DNA of 36,957 nucleotides from a virus. Below, piece after piece: positions 28,454 through 36,957 of the stretch (its first letter is position 1; the number at the start of each line of letters is the position of its first letter). The notes beneath the pieces are model-generated. The model saw only the letters and a program-made list of their open reading frames with translations. It had not been told where the DNA came from and searched no databases. The position numbers and the translations under genes are program-made. The stretch lies in the IMG/VR virus record IMGVR_UViG_3300032315_000210, positions 1 to 36,957 of that record; one strand, given 5' to 3'.

Positions 28454-31400
28454 GTGTTGTTGTTTGACTTGCTATAAGACCCTTAAGTTCTTTCTCAAGG
28501 TCCTGCAAATTAAACTTACGCCTAATCGCTTCACCACGCTGTTGTGATTCACCAATCTGACGATACGGAACACCAAACCAGTTCAACACATTACCAACCC
28601 AACGCTCCTCAAGCGATTCCTTACCACCCAACTTGCCTCCAGTTAAACGGAAACCTTGAGCCAGAGTAGGTAACGCTTGTTCAATAACATATGTAACTCT
28701 TGGGTCAATCATCATCTTGCCATTAGCATCAACATCAGCATAAGTAGTACCACCAAGGCTATATAAAACCTTAGCAACAGCAGACTCAACGCCCCGTGCT
28801 GTACGCTTATCACCAAATGGGATGTCCAATGCTACTTGCTTGCCCATCCAAAGTTCTACGGGTACACGCAATAGCGGTGTACCCATACCAATCAAACCAC
28901 TAGGCGTACCAATGTCTTTCAAGTTTTGTGTCAAACGAACCATCGGTAAGTCAGGTGTAATTACAGCACCTATACCAGCACCAAATGGACCGCTCTTCTG
29001 AATCCAACTAGGAACCATTAACTCTTCGTTAACAGGGAACTCACGCTTCAAGCGTTCGTACTGAACATAAGCCTTAGGGCGTGTAGTCATCTGGGCAACC
29101 TGCAACGGTATGTTACGGCTAGTCCAAATCCAAAACGGAACATAGCGTTTCATCTTCTCATCAAACTTGGACAAGTCAGTGTAATCAAAATGAACACGGC
29201 GAATACGAGCAACCGCTTCATCAAAGTTCATGCCACGGCGAAACGAATCCAACGCCATTGGAATACGCAAAGCGTTTTCCACAAGGTCATTCTTACGGCT
29301 ATAAAAACCTAAATAACTATTGCTTGCACGGGTAATAACATTACCGTTAGCACCCTCAAGACCGAAAGTTGGTAATGCAAAGTCATCACTTTGTCCACGC
29401 CCAGTAGCAGCGACAACCTGTTGAACAAACTCTGCTTCAGCAAGTTGCTCAGGTGTAGTTAAACCAGCCCTAGCAGTCCAGTTGGCATAAGTTTCACCAA
29501 CACGAATCTTTGCCTTAGAGTCTGCTTGTGCCCTAGCCCACTGCAAACCAATACGCATCTCGTCCAAGCCAACACCATCAGCATAGTTCATAAAGGCACC
29601 AGAGAAACCGTTACGCATAAAGAAACCTACGGAAGCGGTGACATACCGCTTCCAATAGTTGTTAAGGTTATTAACATACTTCCACATCTTCTCTGCCTCA
29701 GCAGTGTCACGCAACTTCTTAAGGTTAGGTGCCCACTTAGCGGCAACCTCATCAGGAACCTGAACACCCATACCTTCAAGTTCTTTCCAACCTTTTTCAG
29801 TATCTTCAAATGTAACTTTCATAAGGTCACCAACTTGCGCCCTAGTAAGTTTCAAAGCGTTATCAGCAATCTCGGCATCAATCTTACCCAACTCTATTTC
29901 ACCAGCATGAACCAAAGTTATAACACGCTCATAAGCGTCCCTAAGAGCAGGGTCAAAATCAAGCAACTCACTATCAGCCAAATGGCGTTCAACATCACGC
30001 ACCCAAGCCGCATTAGAAGCACCAGTAGAACCCTTAGCAGGTTTCCTCATTAACAACAACTTTGCGTTGGCAACTTCGGTACGAAGTTTGCTACCCATAG
30101 TTGCGTCCCAGTTAGCAATAGCCTGAGCATTATCCAACACAATAGGCATACGCTCTTCAATAGCCATACGAGTCTCTTGAGCCTCACGGCTCAAACCAAA
30201 CTCATCCGCCAACACATTATCAATCTGACGGTCAACATTCCTTGTTTCTCTAGCGAGGACAGAATCCGCTTCTGCAACCATCTTCCTTGCCTTCTTAACA
30301 GGGATGTCCTTGCCATCAACACGAACAGTTTCGGTGGAGCGCATACGCTCCGCCGCAACAATATCGGGTGTTGAAGTATCATTTAGTTCTTTTGCCAAAG
30401 CAGTTTTTGCCTCATCAAGAGCCTGAAGGTCCAAGCCTTCCGTGCGCAACGAATCACCCTTACTCATAAGGTCAAGTTCATAAGACTCCTTAGAGCCACG
30501 CAACAAACTTTCCGCCAAAGGATTATCAACAACACTTTGCCATTCATCAACAATAGAATCACCAACCATAGGGGTTGGTGTATCACTAGGTAGAATTACA
30601 GCCCACTCTGAACCAATATCATCTACATCGTTAAAGATTGTGCGCATAGGAACCAATGTGCCACGGAAACCACTATCAACAGCATCATCTGTTAAGCCAC
30701 GAATAAAATCGTTTAACATACTATTAGCAACATTATCGCTGTTATCAAGAGAGAACTCCGCTGCTACTGCCTGAAAGTTTTGACGCAACCATCCAAAGAA
30801 ACTTTCAATTTCAAAACTAGTAAGGTCAGCACCCTGCTCAACAGCGTCATCAACCATTCTAGTGAAATCAAGGAACCCGTCAAGTAAGTCCGCTTTAGCG
30901 GGACTTACAATACGCAATGTTTCGGAAACTTCACCAGTAGTAAATACTTCATCAACAACACTAGCCCAAGTTGGGTCCTCAATACCAACCTCACGAAAAA
31001 CTCTAGCAACAGTATCCGAAACTGTTTCAGGAGAAATAACCTGTTGCATCATATCAGCATTACGGAAGTCAACCAAATCTTCTTCAGGTATAGCATGACC
31101 CATAAGGCTATCTGGCATACGCCCGAAAGTACCAAACTCATCATCAACAGGCTTAGTAGTCCACACCTGAAACGGTGCCTCAACATCAGTAGCGTCAGGA
31201 ACAGAACCCCAAATCACACCATCATTAGCATAACTAGCAGATTCACGGACATCACTAAGAACACGAACACCTTCAAGTTGATTATCAACAGCATCAAGTT
31301 CAGCAACAATACGCTGACGACTAGCATCAAACTTTGCTTCACTAGACATTTCATCTAAGGTTTGACGCAAATAATCACGGCGTTTAATTAACGCTGCCTG

Positions 31401-33635
31401 CTCCCTAGGGACAGACCTACCATTATTCATCATACGGTTAATGCGTTCAGCAAACCATTCAATAGGCTTATCGTCAAGTTGCTCAGCACCCATGTCCACG
31501 CCAGCCAAACGAGCATACTCTTTACGCAAATCAAAACCCAACGCATAACGCTCATAAGTGTTATTCGTTAAAGCATCACGCATAGCCTCCGCTTGACGCA
31601 AATATCCACCCCACAAATCATCAAACTCACCCTTAGCATCATCAGAAACCCTAAGGCTTTTTAGACGGGCAGATTCAATAACATCAAAAATCTCATCCAA
31701 CTCATTACGAATCGCATCAACCTCAGCGTTACTCAAAGACCGTTGCATATAGATGCCATCAAGAATATCTTGCAAAGTATTCGCAAAATTGTTAACAGCC
31801 CCAGCAACACCCTCCCTTGTCCCCGCTAACCTTGGAGCATTACGCACCTGAGTGCGTAACTTCTTCTGGGTCTTAGCCAGAATCTTTCCCATACGAATCA
31901 AATCAGCAGCCAACTCCTCGTCAGCAACAATCTCTTTAACAACCATAGGCTTAATAGCATCAGCACCATAACTCATAGCACGGTTAACATAAGCAATACG
32001 ACTCTTAGCCTTGGCAATGCTTTCAGCATAACCTTGAGCAATAGTTCCCAAGTCATCAGCAAACCATTTGAAACCGACTTCCTCCATAGAAATCTTATTC
32101 AAACCATCAATCGTGGCATCGGTAACATCACGACCCAAAAACTTTGACATCTTAATAACTTTGCCATCTTCATCCAGAACAGGTGCACGCAACTTACGGA
32201 AAGACAAAGTACCACCAGTCTCCAACAAATCCCGTTCAGTCAAATCACCAGCACGATAACCAGATTTAGTTACAGCACCCTCACCCAACATCCAGCCCCT
32301 AGCCTCAGGAGTAATCTTGTGATACAAATGGTTTTCAATATAACCCATTTGGCTAACTTCCAAACCATAAGCATCACCAAGGTTGCGTTGAAGTTCAACA
32401 ACTTCATTACGCAACTGGTCACGCCAATCCTTATAAACTACATAAACTTCTTTAGCGGTATCACTAAGACCCTCATCGGAACCACGCTCTATAGCCCTAT
32501 ATACATCATTGATGGTAGGGTCATCAGGAGCAGCAGCCTTAGCCTTCTCCATAGTTGTAACAATATCTGCTAAAGCCTTCCTTAATGAAGTTGTTTCAAC
32601 CGACTTAGCCCAGTCACTAGAAGACATTTCCATCAAGCCCTGAATAAACTGTGGCTTATAAATGTTTTGGTTCGCACTGCGACCAAAACCCTGAAGAGTT
32701 AAATCCCTCAAAGACTCAGCAGTAGTTTTCTGCAACAACGCCTTACCAGCAGTAGTTGAACCAACAACATCACCAATAGTAGCACGGACAGGAGCGAGAG
32801 TATAACGCCAAGCCTTAGCCAAACCACTAGAATAAGGAATCTCCTTACCCATATACTTCACACCAGAAGTAATATTCTCAGCCTTACGAATAGCACTAGG
32901 AATCTCAGTAGCACCATAACGAGCAATATTAGACAACAAAGGTTTAAGTTCAGGATACTTAGGAACCAACTCCAAAGCAACCTTATTAGCCAAAGCAAAT
33001 CGTGTAGCCTTAGAAGCAGCACTAGCACCCAAAGTCAGATATGTTGTTGGGTCAAAAACAGTGTCCAAGGTAAAGTTAAGTATTCCCTTAACAAACTTGT
33101 TTTGTACGCCAGCGGCTTCGGCTGCACTGAATCCTTTTGTCCGTGCTTGCTTTAAGAAGTCATCAACACTAAAACCCTTGCCAGTAAGAATGTCTGAAAG
33201 TTCTTTAACACCACTTTGACCAACCTGTTGAAATGGTGAAACAGCCTTATCATAAATGTTAAAAGCACCCTTAGCGGCTGCGATAGGCAAAGCCGAAGCA
33301 GCCTTAAGCAAACCACCAACAGGACCAGTATCCTTAACAGAACCCTTACCACCACCAGCAATCGCTAAAGCAGCCGAGCGTGCTTGAGCCGACTGAACAA
33401 AACTAAGATTAGGGTCATTAGCCAAACCGTTAACAACCTTTTTGGTTTTTAACTCTAAGATGCTTTTTTCTTCAGCAAAAGTACTCTTAGGTTTATCACC
33501 TTTTTTACCACCAATAGACAGTTGCATAACCGAACCATCAGCCTTAACATATATAGGATTGCCTTCAGCATCAAAGCCGTATCCGCTAGCACCCGACGCT
33601 TGGGGCTGCGAAAACGGCGAACGCTTAACGGACAT
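28443..33635 (-). CDS. Giant internal virion (ejected) protein, 1,730 aa
   Basis: The largest gene of the genome and last in the late unit. No enzyme domain is recognised. The N-terminal part is Ala/Lys-rich with hydrophobic stretches (LLKAASALPIAAAKGAF). The middle has extended charged helices. The C-terminal third contains a segment common to large phage virion proteins: YWKRYVTASVGFFMRNGFSG, then HFDYTDLSKFDEKMKRYVPFWIWTSRN. In podoviruses proteins of this size and place lie inside the head and are ejected to form a conduit across the envelope. It starts in an 11-base overlap with the gene before it. Confidence 0.75.
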   Translation of the reverse strand: MSVKRSPFSQPQASGASGYGFDAEGNPIYVKADGSVMQLSIGGKKGDKPKSTFAEEKSILELKTKKVVNGLANDPNLSFVQSAQARSAALAIAGGGKGSVKDTGPVGGLLKAASALPIAAAKGAFNIYDKAVSPFQQVGQSGVKELSDILTGKGFSVDDFLKQARTKGFSAAEAAGVQNKFVKGILNFTLDTVFDPTTYLTLGASAASKATRFALANKVALELVPKYPELKPLLSNIARYGATEIPSAIRKAENITSGVKYMGKEIPYSSGLAKAWRYTLAPVRATIGDVVGSTTAGKALLQKTTAESLRDLTLQGFGRSANQNIYKPQFIQGLMEMSSSDWAKSVETTSLRKALADIVTTMEKAKAAAPDDPTINDVYRAIERGSDEGLSDTAKEVYVVYKDWRDQLRNEVVELQRNLGDAYGLEVSQMGYIENHLYHKITPEARGWMLGEGAVTKSGYRAGDLTERDLLETGGTLSFRKLRAPVLDEDGKVIKMSKFLGRDVTDATIDGLNKISMEEVGFKWFADDLGTIAQGYAESIAKAKSRIAYVNRAMSYGADAIKPMVVKEIVADEELAADLIRMGKILAKTQKKLRTQVRNAPRLAGTREGVAGAVNNFANTLQDILDGIYMQRSLSNAEVDAIRNELDEIFDVIESARLKSLRVSDDAKGEFDDLWGGYLRQAEAMRDALTNNTYERYALGFDLRKEYARLAGVDMGAEQLDDKPIEWFAERINRMMNNGRSVPREQAALIKRRDYLRQTLDEMSSEAKFDASRQRIVAELDAVDNQLEGVRVLSDVRESASYANDGVIWGSVPDATDVEAPFQVWTTKPVDDEFGTFGRMPDSLMGHAIPEEDLVDFRNADMMQQVISPETVSDTVARVFREVGIEDPTWASVVDEVFTTGEVSETLRIVSPAKADLLDGFLDFTRMVDDAVEQGADLTSFEIESFFGWLRQNFQAVAAEFSLDNSDNVANSMLNDFIRGLTDDAVDSGFRGTLVPMRTIFNDVDDIGSEWAVILPSDTPTPMVGDSIVDEWQSVVDNPLAESLLRGSKESYELDLMSKGDSLRTEGLDLQALDEAKTALAKELNDTSTPDIVAAERMRSTETVRVDGKDIPVKKARKMVAEADSVLARETRNVDRQIDNVLADEFGLSREAQETRMAIEERMPIVLDNAQAIANWDATMGSKLRTEVANAKLLLMRKPAKGSTGASNAAWVRDVERHLADSELLDFDPALRDAYERVITLVHAGEIELGKIDAEIADNALKLTRAQVGDLMKVTFEDTEKGWKELEGMGVQVPDEVAAKWAPNLKKLRDTAEAEKMWKYVNNLNNYWKRYVTASVGFFMRNGFSGAFMNYADGVGLDEMRIGLQWARAQADSKAKIRVGETYANWTARAGLTTPEQLAEAEFVQQVVAATGRGQSDDFALPTFGLEGANGNVITRASNSYLGFYSRKNDLVENALRIPMALDSFRRGMNFDEAVARIRRVHFDYTDLSKFDEKMKRYVPFWIWTSRNIPLQVAQMTTRPKAYVQYERLKREFPVNEELMVPSWIQKSGPFGAGIGAVITPDLPMVRLTQNLKDIGTPSGLIGMGTPLLRVPVELWMGKQVALDIPFGDKRTARGVESAVAKVLYSLGGTTYADVDANGKMMIDPRVTYVIEQALPTLAQGFRLTGGKLGGKESLEERWVGNVLNWFGVPYRQIGESQQRGEAIRRKFNLQDLEKELKGLIASQTTTQES

Positions 33636-35034
33636 TGCGTTTAATGTTGGTTGGCTTTACCACAGGAGAAACTACTGGAGTGACCGTTTTGGGTTTTACA
33701 ACAGGAGTTTTAGGTTTAGTTACCGCAGGTTTAGTTGGCTTAAGCGCAGCAATCGCAGCATCTTCTTCCTGTTTGATTTTCTTTTCTTCATAAGGAAGCA
33801 AACCATAATTTGCCATGGTGTCAGCACGCATCTTATTTGCCTCACTAATAAGGTCGGCAATAGTTTCATCAACCTTGCTTTCCGCACCAGTTTGTTCTGC
33901 ACCAATTTTTGCCAAAGCATCAGCAAACTGTTGTTCAATTCCACTCTTAACATCGGCACGGCGACCACCTAACTGTTGTAAAGCAGCCATAGTACCCATC
34001 TGTGCAGCGTTCTGCACAGCAGAACCATAATTCTGTTGACCAACATTCAACTGACTCAAAGCCCACTTCTCCAAATCACTAGTGGACTGACCCATCTGTC
34101 GTGCATAATCTGTAGCAGCCTGAACCTGTTCAGTACCTGCACCTTGCGACTGTAAAGCAGCCAGTAACGGATTATCTGCAACATTAAAGGTGCTAATAGG
34201 AACACCTTCATATGCGCTTGATGGACGGAACTGTTGCTCAAAGTTTGTTTGAGCACCAGAAACTTGTTCTTCAGCCAAGTCAAAAGCCTCAGACGCAGAT
34301 TTCAAAACAGCCTTCAAATCATCATCAGTCTTGGTTTTTTGTGGGTCATACAAATCTGCAACCCTTTTAAGCATTTCCTCTTTACGAGTAGCAGCCTCTT
34401 CAATAAGAAACGCTTCACCTTGACGACCACCTCTAATTTTGCGAATACGCTCTGTTTCTTCCTTCTTTGCCTTTGCGGCAGCAGTAGCAGCAGCACTAGC
34501 ACCAGCATTACCACTTTTAGAAGTTGTGTCAAGACGCTTTTGTGCCGCCTCAATAGGTGCTGTCCTAGCACTCCACCATCCAGAAGGAGGAGCCTCACCA
34601 TAAATAGTTTGATACTGCGCAGCCTCATCATAAACATTTTGCCACAAAGCATTAATAACACCCTGAGGGTCATTAACCGTTTCAGCATCAGTAGGTGCTT
34701 GGGTTGGTGCTGTACGACCAATCCATTCTCGGTCACCCTTCTTGGGTGGTTCAGCCAAACTCATTTGACCAGAAGTTCCCTGACCAACACCATAAGGTGT
34801 TGAACTGGTAGCAGTTGCCTTTTTGTAAGCCTGATTAGCAGCCTTGTTTTGTGGAGTAGTACCATACAAAAGTTGTTGAGGTGACATACCAAACTGTGAA
34901 GAAAGTTGACGCAACTTGGGGTCAGATTTTTGTGCAGTTGTCAAAGGAGGAAACGGGCTTTTATTCTCACTAGGTTTTTGAGTGCTGGGTACAACCTCAA
35001 ACTTTCCAGTAGCAGAATTAAACTTAAATGCCAT
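33625..35034 (-). CDS. Internal virion protein, 469 aa
   Basis: AGGAG is six bases before ATG 35034. The first 170 residues are Ser/Pro/Gln-rich and probably disordered, the middle is an Ala/Glu-rich coiled-coil region (about 195-400, with many helices such as KSASEAFDLAEEQVSGAQ), and the end is a Lys/Pro/Thr/Val tail (KPAVTKPKTPVVKPK). The make-up and location between two other internal-type genes point to an ejected core protein. No catalytic motif is visible. Confidence 0.65.
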   Translation of the reverse strand: MAFKFNSATGKFEVVPSTQKPSENKSPFPPLTTAQKSDPKLRQLSSQFGMSPQQLLYGTTPQNKAANQAYKKATATSSTPYGVGQGTSGQMSLAEPPKKGDREWIGRTAPTQAPTDAETVNDPQGVINALWQNVYDEAAQYQTIYGEAPPSGWWSARTAPIEAAQKRLDTTSKSGNAGASAAATAAAKAKKEETERIRKIRGGRQGEAFLIEEAATRKEEMLKRVADLYDPQKTKTDDDLKAVLKSASEAFDLAEEQVSGAQTNFEQQFRPSSAYEGVPISTFNVADNPLLAALQSQGAGTEQVQAATDYARQMGQSTSDLEKWALSQLNVGQQNYGSAVQNAAQMGTMAALQQLGGRRADVKSGIEQQFADALAKIGAEQTGAESKVDETIADLISEANKMRADTMANYGLLPYEEKKIKQEEDAAIAALKPTKPAVTKPKTPVVKPKTVTPVVSPVVKPTNIKRNVR

Positions 35035-35042
35035 AATAACTC

Positions 35043-35483
35043 CTAGTAAGCCGAATACTGCTTCAAAGCAGTAGCCGCATTAATAATATTCTGTTTCTTT
35101 TGCAACTCTAATTGTGCCAAATAATCATCCAACTCCGCCTGAGCATTAGCCTCCTGCATGGCAGCCATATTAGCCTCATCCTGCAACTGTTGAGTAGCCT
35201 CACCCAAACGCTCCTGCATATCAGCCGCATACCTAGACAGACCAGCACGCTGAATACCAGACTGCACATTAGGACCAGCCAAACCACGCTGACCATACTC
35301 AGCCATCTTGGGCTGAAAACCTTCGGTTAACTGTTGGGTCAACTTTGACAGGGACCTTTGTCCACGCTGCTGACCTAGACGGGAAGCCTGAAGATTGGCA
35401 ATAGAACTACGGGCACGCTTTTTGCGTGCCGTAGCCTCAGACATACCATAATCACCATAATATGCGTCTAACATGCTCATCAC
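35043..35483 (-). CDS. Internal virion protein, 146 aa
   Basis: GTG at 35483 or ATG at 35480 may start it, with AGG about ten bases up. Ala/Gln-rich, with a long amphipathic helix or coiled coil over residues about 70-145 (YAADMQERLGEATQQLQDEANMAAMQEANAQAELDDYLAQLELQKK). Similar short helical proteins stand between the tail hub and large ejected proteins in other podoviruses. Confidence 0.6.
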   Translation of the reverse strand: MMSMLDAYYGDYGMSEATARKKRARSSIANLQASRLGQQRGQRSLSKLTQQLTEGFQPKMAEYGQRGLAGPNVQSGIQRAGLSRYAADMQERLGEATQQLQDEANMAAMQEANAQAELDDYLAQLELQKKQNIINAATALKQYSAY

Positions 35484-35485
35484 TA

Positions 35486-35632
35486 TTACCTGTTTCGTTC
35501 CTTGACCATAGATTTTAGTTCCTCAATCTCTTTAGCCATCTTAGCCAACTCTGTTTGCAACGACCTAAAGATGCTTTGTAAAGCATCCTTATCGCTACTA
35601 TTTAGCACGGACAAAAAGGGTGGCTGCCACAT
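35486..35632 (-). CDS. Small coiled-coil protein, 48 aa
   Basis: A short frame between the hub gene and the next internal gene: ATG 35632, two bases after the hub stop, to TAA at 35486. The sequence MWQPPFLSVLNSSDKDALQSIF then LQTELAKMAKEIEELKSMVKE has a clear heptad coiled coil in its second half. Spacing on both sides (2 bases each) and coding quality support it. It may be a minor tail or needle-like component. Confidence 0.6.
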   Translation of the reverse strand: MWQPPFLSVLNSSDKDALQSIFRSLQTELAKMAKEIEELKSMVKERNR

Positions 35633-35634
35633 AA

Positions 35635-36957
35635 CTAACCCTTAACCCGTCTAGCATTATATTTGTATCCGATGCTGTTGACACCCCATTTTTGGCTGGC
35701 TGGACCAATGAACTCTAATTGTATTGACCTAGCCAAACCAAGGTTTCTTCCTGTGACCAACTTGGAACTAATAGCACCACTTGACCAATCCTCACCCCAC
35801 AAGCCTGTACCCCATAAAAGGGATGTTGTTGGTGGTGCTTGGCTAATGTTGAATGTTTTTCTTTCGTTACCATTTCCTTCGGTGAAGTCATGGTAAACAT
35901 TAACAGAAATGCTTTGAGCCAAATCGGACTCTTTGACAACAAAGTCTGGTCTGCGAAACATTTTCTTTTGCATATAAGACCCACCATCAAACCAACGAGT
36001 TTTATAATATGATTCAAACGCCGATGCTGTTCCAGTAATGTTATCTGATTCTTCAGAATACAAATCAACCTTCATGACATACGCCTGTGTTGGATGACAC
36101 ATCAAACGATAATCATTGTTTGATGCGTCAGTCCAGTTGCAACCACCAATCAAACCATAACCATCAGAAGATTGAAACTGGGTATAAACACCATCACGAA
36201 TAGATGGGTCTAGGATAAAGTTAACACTAGGATATGCAACAGTTGATTGAACAGAGTATGGTGCAGAAACCCATACACGCCTACCAACCCAAGACACGCT
36301 AATAGATTCATGTTCGGCAGGATTAATATAATTCAGGTCAATCGCTGTACGCAAGTTGCTAAACATATCTTGGATGCTGGAGCCGTTATAGTAAAACAGT
36401 CCTTGGTTGTGGCTGAAAAAATATACACCATCTTCTGATTGCGCTATGGCATGATGGCTTAGGCAACCAAGACGGGTTGTTAATTCCACAACTTGAAAAG
36501 TTGCGGAATCATAACCCAAAATAGCATACACAGCATTAGGTTTAAACACAACTAACTGACCGTTAACAACAGCCATACCAGTAATACCTTGTCCGCCACC
36601 GTTTAAATCAAAATAGTCGTCCTCATCCCAGTTTTCAGGAGAGTTTTCCAAAGACCAATGAATGCGATTAGGGTAATCAACAGTGGCAATATCAACATTA
36701 GCAGCCCACATTTTGTTAGCATGGACAATAAGATGCTCAGCCGTAGGCATCTTGCGTTGCGAAGCATCAGGTGTTGTTTGCCAAGCATTAGGAGCAGTAC
36801 CAGATGCTGTCAATGCTGTAGCATAAGTGTCAGTAGTTTGCCACACATAACCACCACTACCAGCAATACCAGTAGAAAAATACATTTTGTCACCCCACTG
36901 TGCCATACACACACCATGAGGGCTAGCGGAAACAATATCGTTACCAGCAGAATACTG
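35635..36957 (-). CDS. Tail hub / P22 gp10-like stabilisation protein, C-terminal part (starts at 411)
   Basis: This is the main part of the 536-residue protein whose start lies at 411; bases 36835-36957 repeat 1-123. The central and C-terminal sequence is beta-rich with repeated blades: QLVVFKPNAVYAILG, EDGVYFFSHNQGLFYYNG, and GRRVWVSAPYS, which suggests a beta-propeller. In P22, gp10 fastens the tail hub to the adaptor ring; the neighbouring adaptor gene supports that reading. The ATG at 36912 is internal and is not the true start. A TAG at 35635-35637 ends it. Confidence 0.75.
   Translation of the reverse strand, partial: QYSAGNDIVSASPHGVCMAQWGDKMYFSTGIAGSGGYVWQTTDTYATALTASGTAPNAWQTTPDASQRKMPTAEHLIVHANKMWAANVDIATVDYPNRIHWSLENSPENWDEDDYFDLNGGGQGITGMAVVNGQLVVFKPNAVYAILGYDSATFQVVELTTRLGCLSHHAIAQSEDGVYFFSHNQGLFYYNGSSIQDMFSNLRTAIDLNYINPAEHESISVSWVGRRVWVSAPYSVQSTVAYPSVNFILDPSIRDGVYTQFQSSDGYGLIGGCNWTDASNNDYRLMCHPTQAYVMKVDLYSEESDNITGTASAFESYYKTRWFDGGSYMQKKMFRRPDFVVKESDLAQSISVNVYHDFTEGNGNERKTFNISQAPPTTSLLWGTGLWGEDWSSGAISSKLVTGRNLGLARSIQLEFIGPASQKWGVNSIGYKYNARRVKG
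36835..36957. repeat. Terminal direct repeat, right copy
   Basis: Exact copy of bases 1-123; see the left copy. Together they show that the contig closes on itself. Confidence 0.95.

Noticed and set aside
29526-31358. Plus-strand frames opposite the 1,730-aa gene
   Set aside because: Low-complexity translations rich in Ser/Ile/Thr with no start signals; the opposite strand carries the clear gene.
1-36957. tRNA, tmRNA, integrase and attachment site
   Set aside because: No cloverleaf with a T-loop, no tyrosine or serine recombinase and no att-like repeat could be found by reading; a dedicated tRNA search was not possible.

Overview
The window is essentially a complete genome of a tailed, podovirus-like bacteriophage. 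Its first 123 bases are repeated exactly as its last 123, so the contig closes into a circle of 36,834 bp, and one structural gene runs across the join. There is no integrase, repressor/attachment module, tRNA or CRISPR array, so a strictly lytic life cycle is likely. The host cannot be read directly. A proteasome-beta-like peptidase, a cell-wall M15 peptidase paired with a secreted lytic transglycosylase, and the general style of the small genes fit an uncultured aquatic actinobacterium, but that is inference.

There are two transcription units. The late unit lies entirely on the minus strand, starts near 14,940 and runs leftward through the join to 28,443. Its order is: putative small terminase; tail-fibre and tip genes (14486-11893); holin, M15 peptidase and secreted lytic transglycosylase; large terminase; a zinc-ribbon protein and a membrane protein; portal, scaffold, major capsid protein and a decoration-like protein; a run of very basic lysine/proline/alanine-rich proteins (4503-1928); head-tail adaptor; a P22 gp10-like tail hub; and three or four internal (ejected) virion proteins, including one of 1,730 residues. 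The early unit lies on the plus strand from 15,213 to 28,446. It begins with a small cassette including a DUF5872 protein, closed by a strong terminator. After a 0.65-kb gene-free control region come tiny coupled genes, a CobS/MoxR-type AAA+ ATPase with a possible VWA-like partner, more small genes, and a replication/recombination block. That block holds a Cas4/RecB-like nuclease, a DnaB-type helicase, an archaeo-eukaryotic-type primase, a proteasome-like Ntn hydrolase, a RusA resolvase, a PD-(D/E)XK-like nuclease, a sigma-region-4-like protein and an Nmad1-domain protein. No DNA polymerase or RNA polymerase gene is seen, so the phage probably borrows both from its host.

The most interesting content is non-coding. 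A complete type II hammerhead ribozyme, with every core nucleotide present, sits between two early genes (17011-17067). Two arrays of four TGTAACA-type sites, each at an exact 11-bp period, lie in inverted orientation about 1.15 kb apart. A stem-loop plus CGTCAAAGAGG element recurs five times in the early region, and a TAGGGAACA motif recurs at late-gene junctions; both recall start-associated sequences of some actinophages. Two GCAA-tetraloop hairpins follow the capsid and decoration genes.
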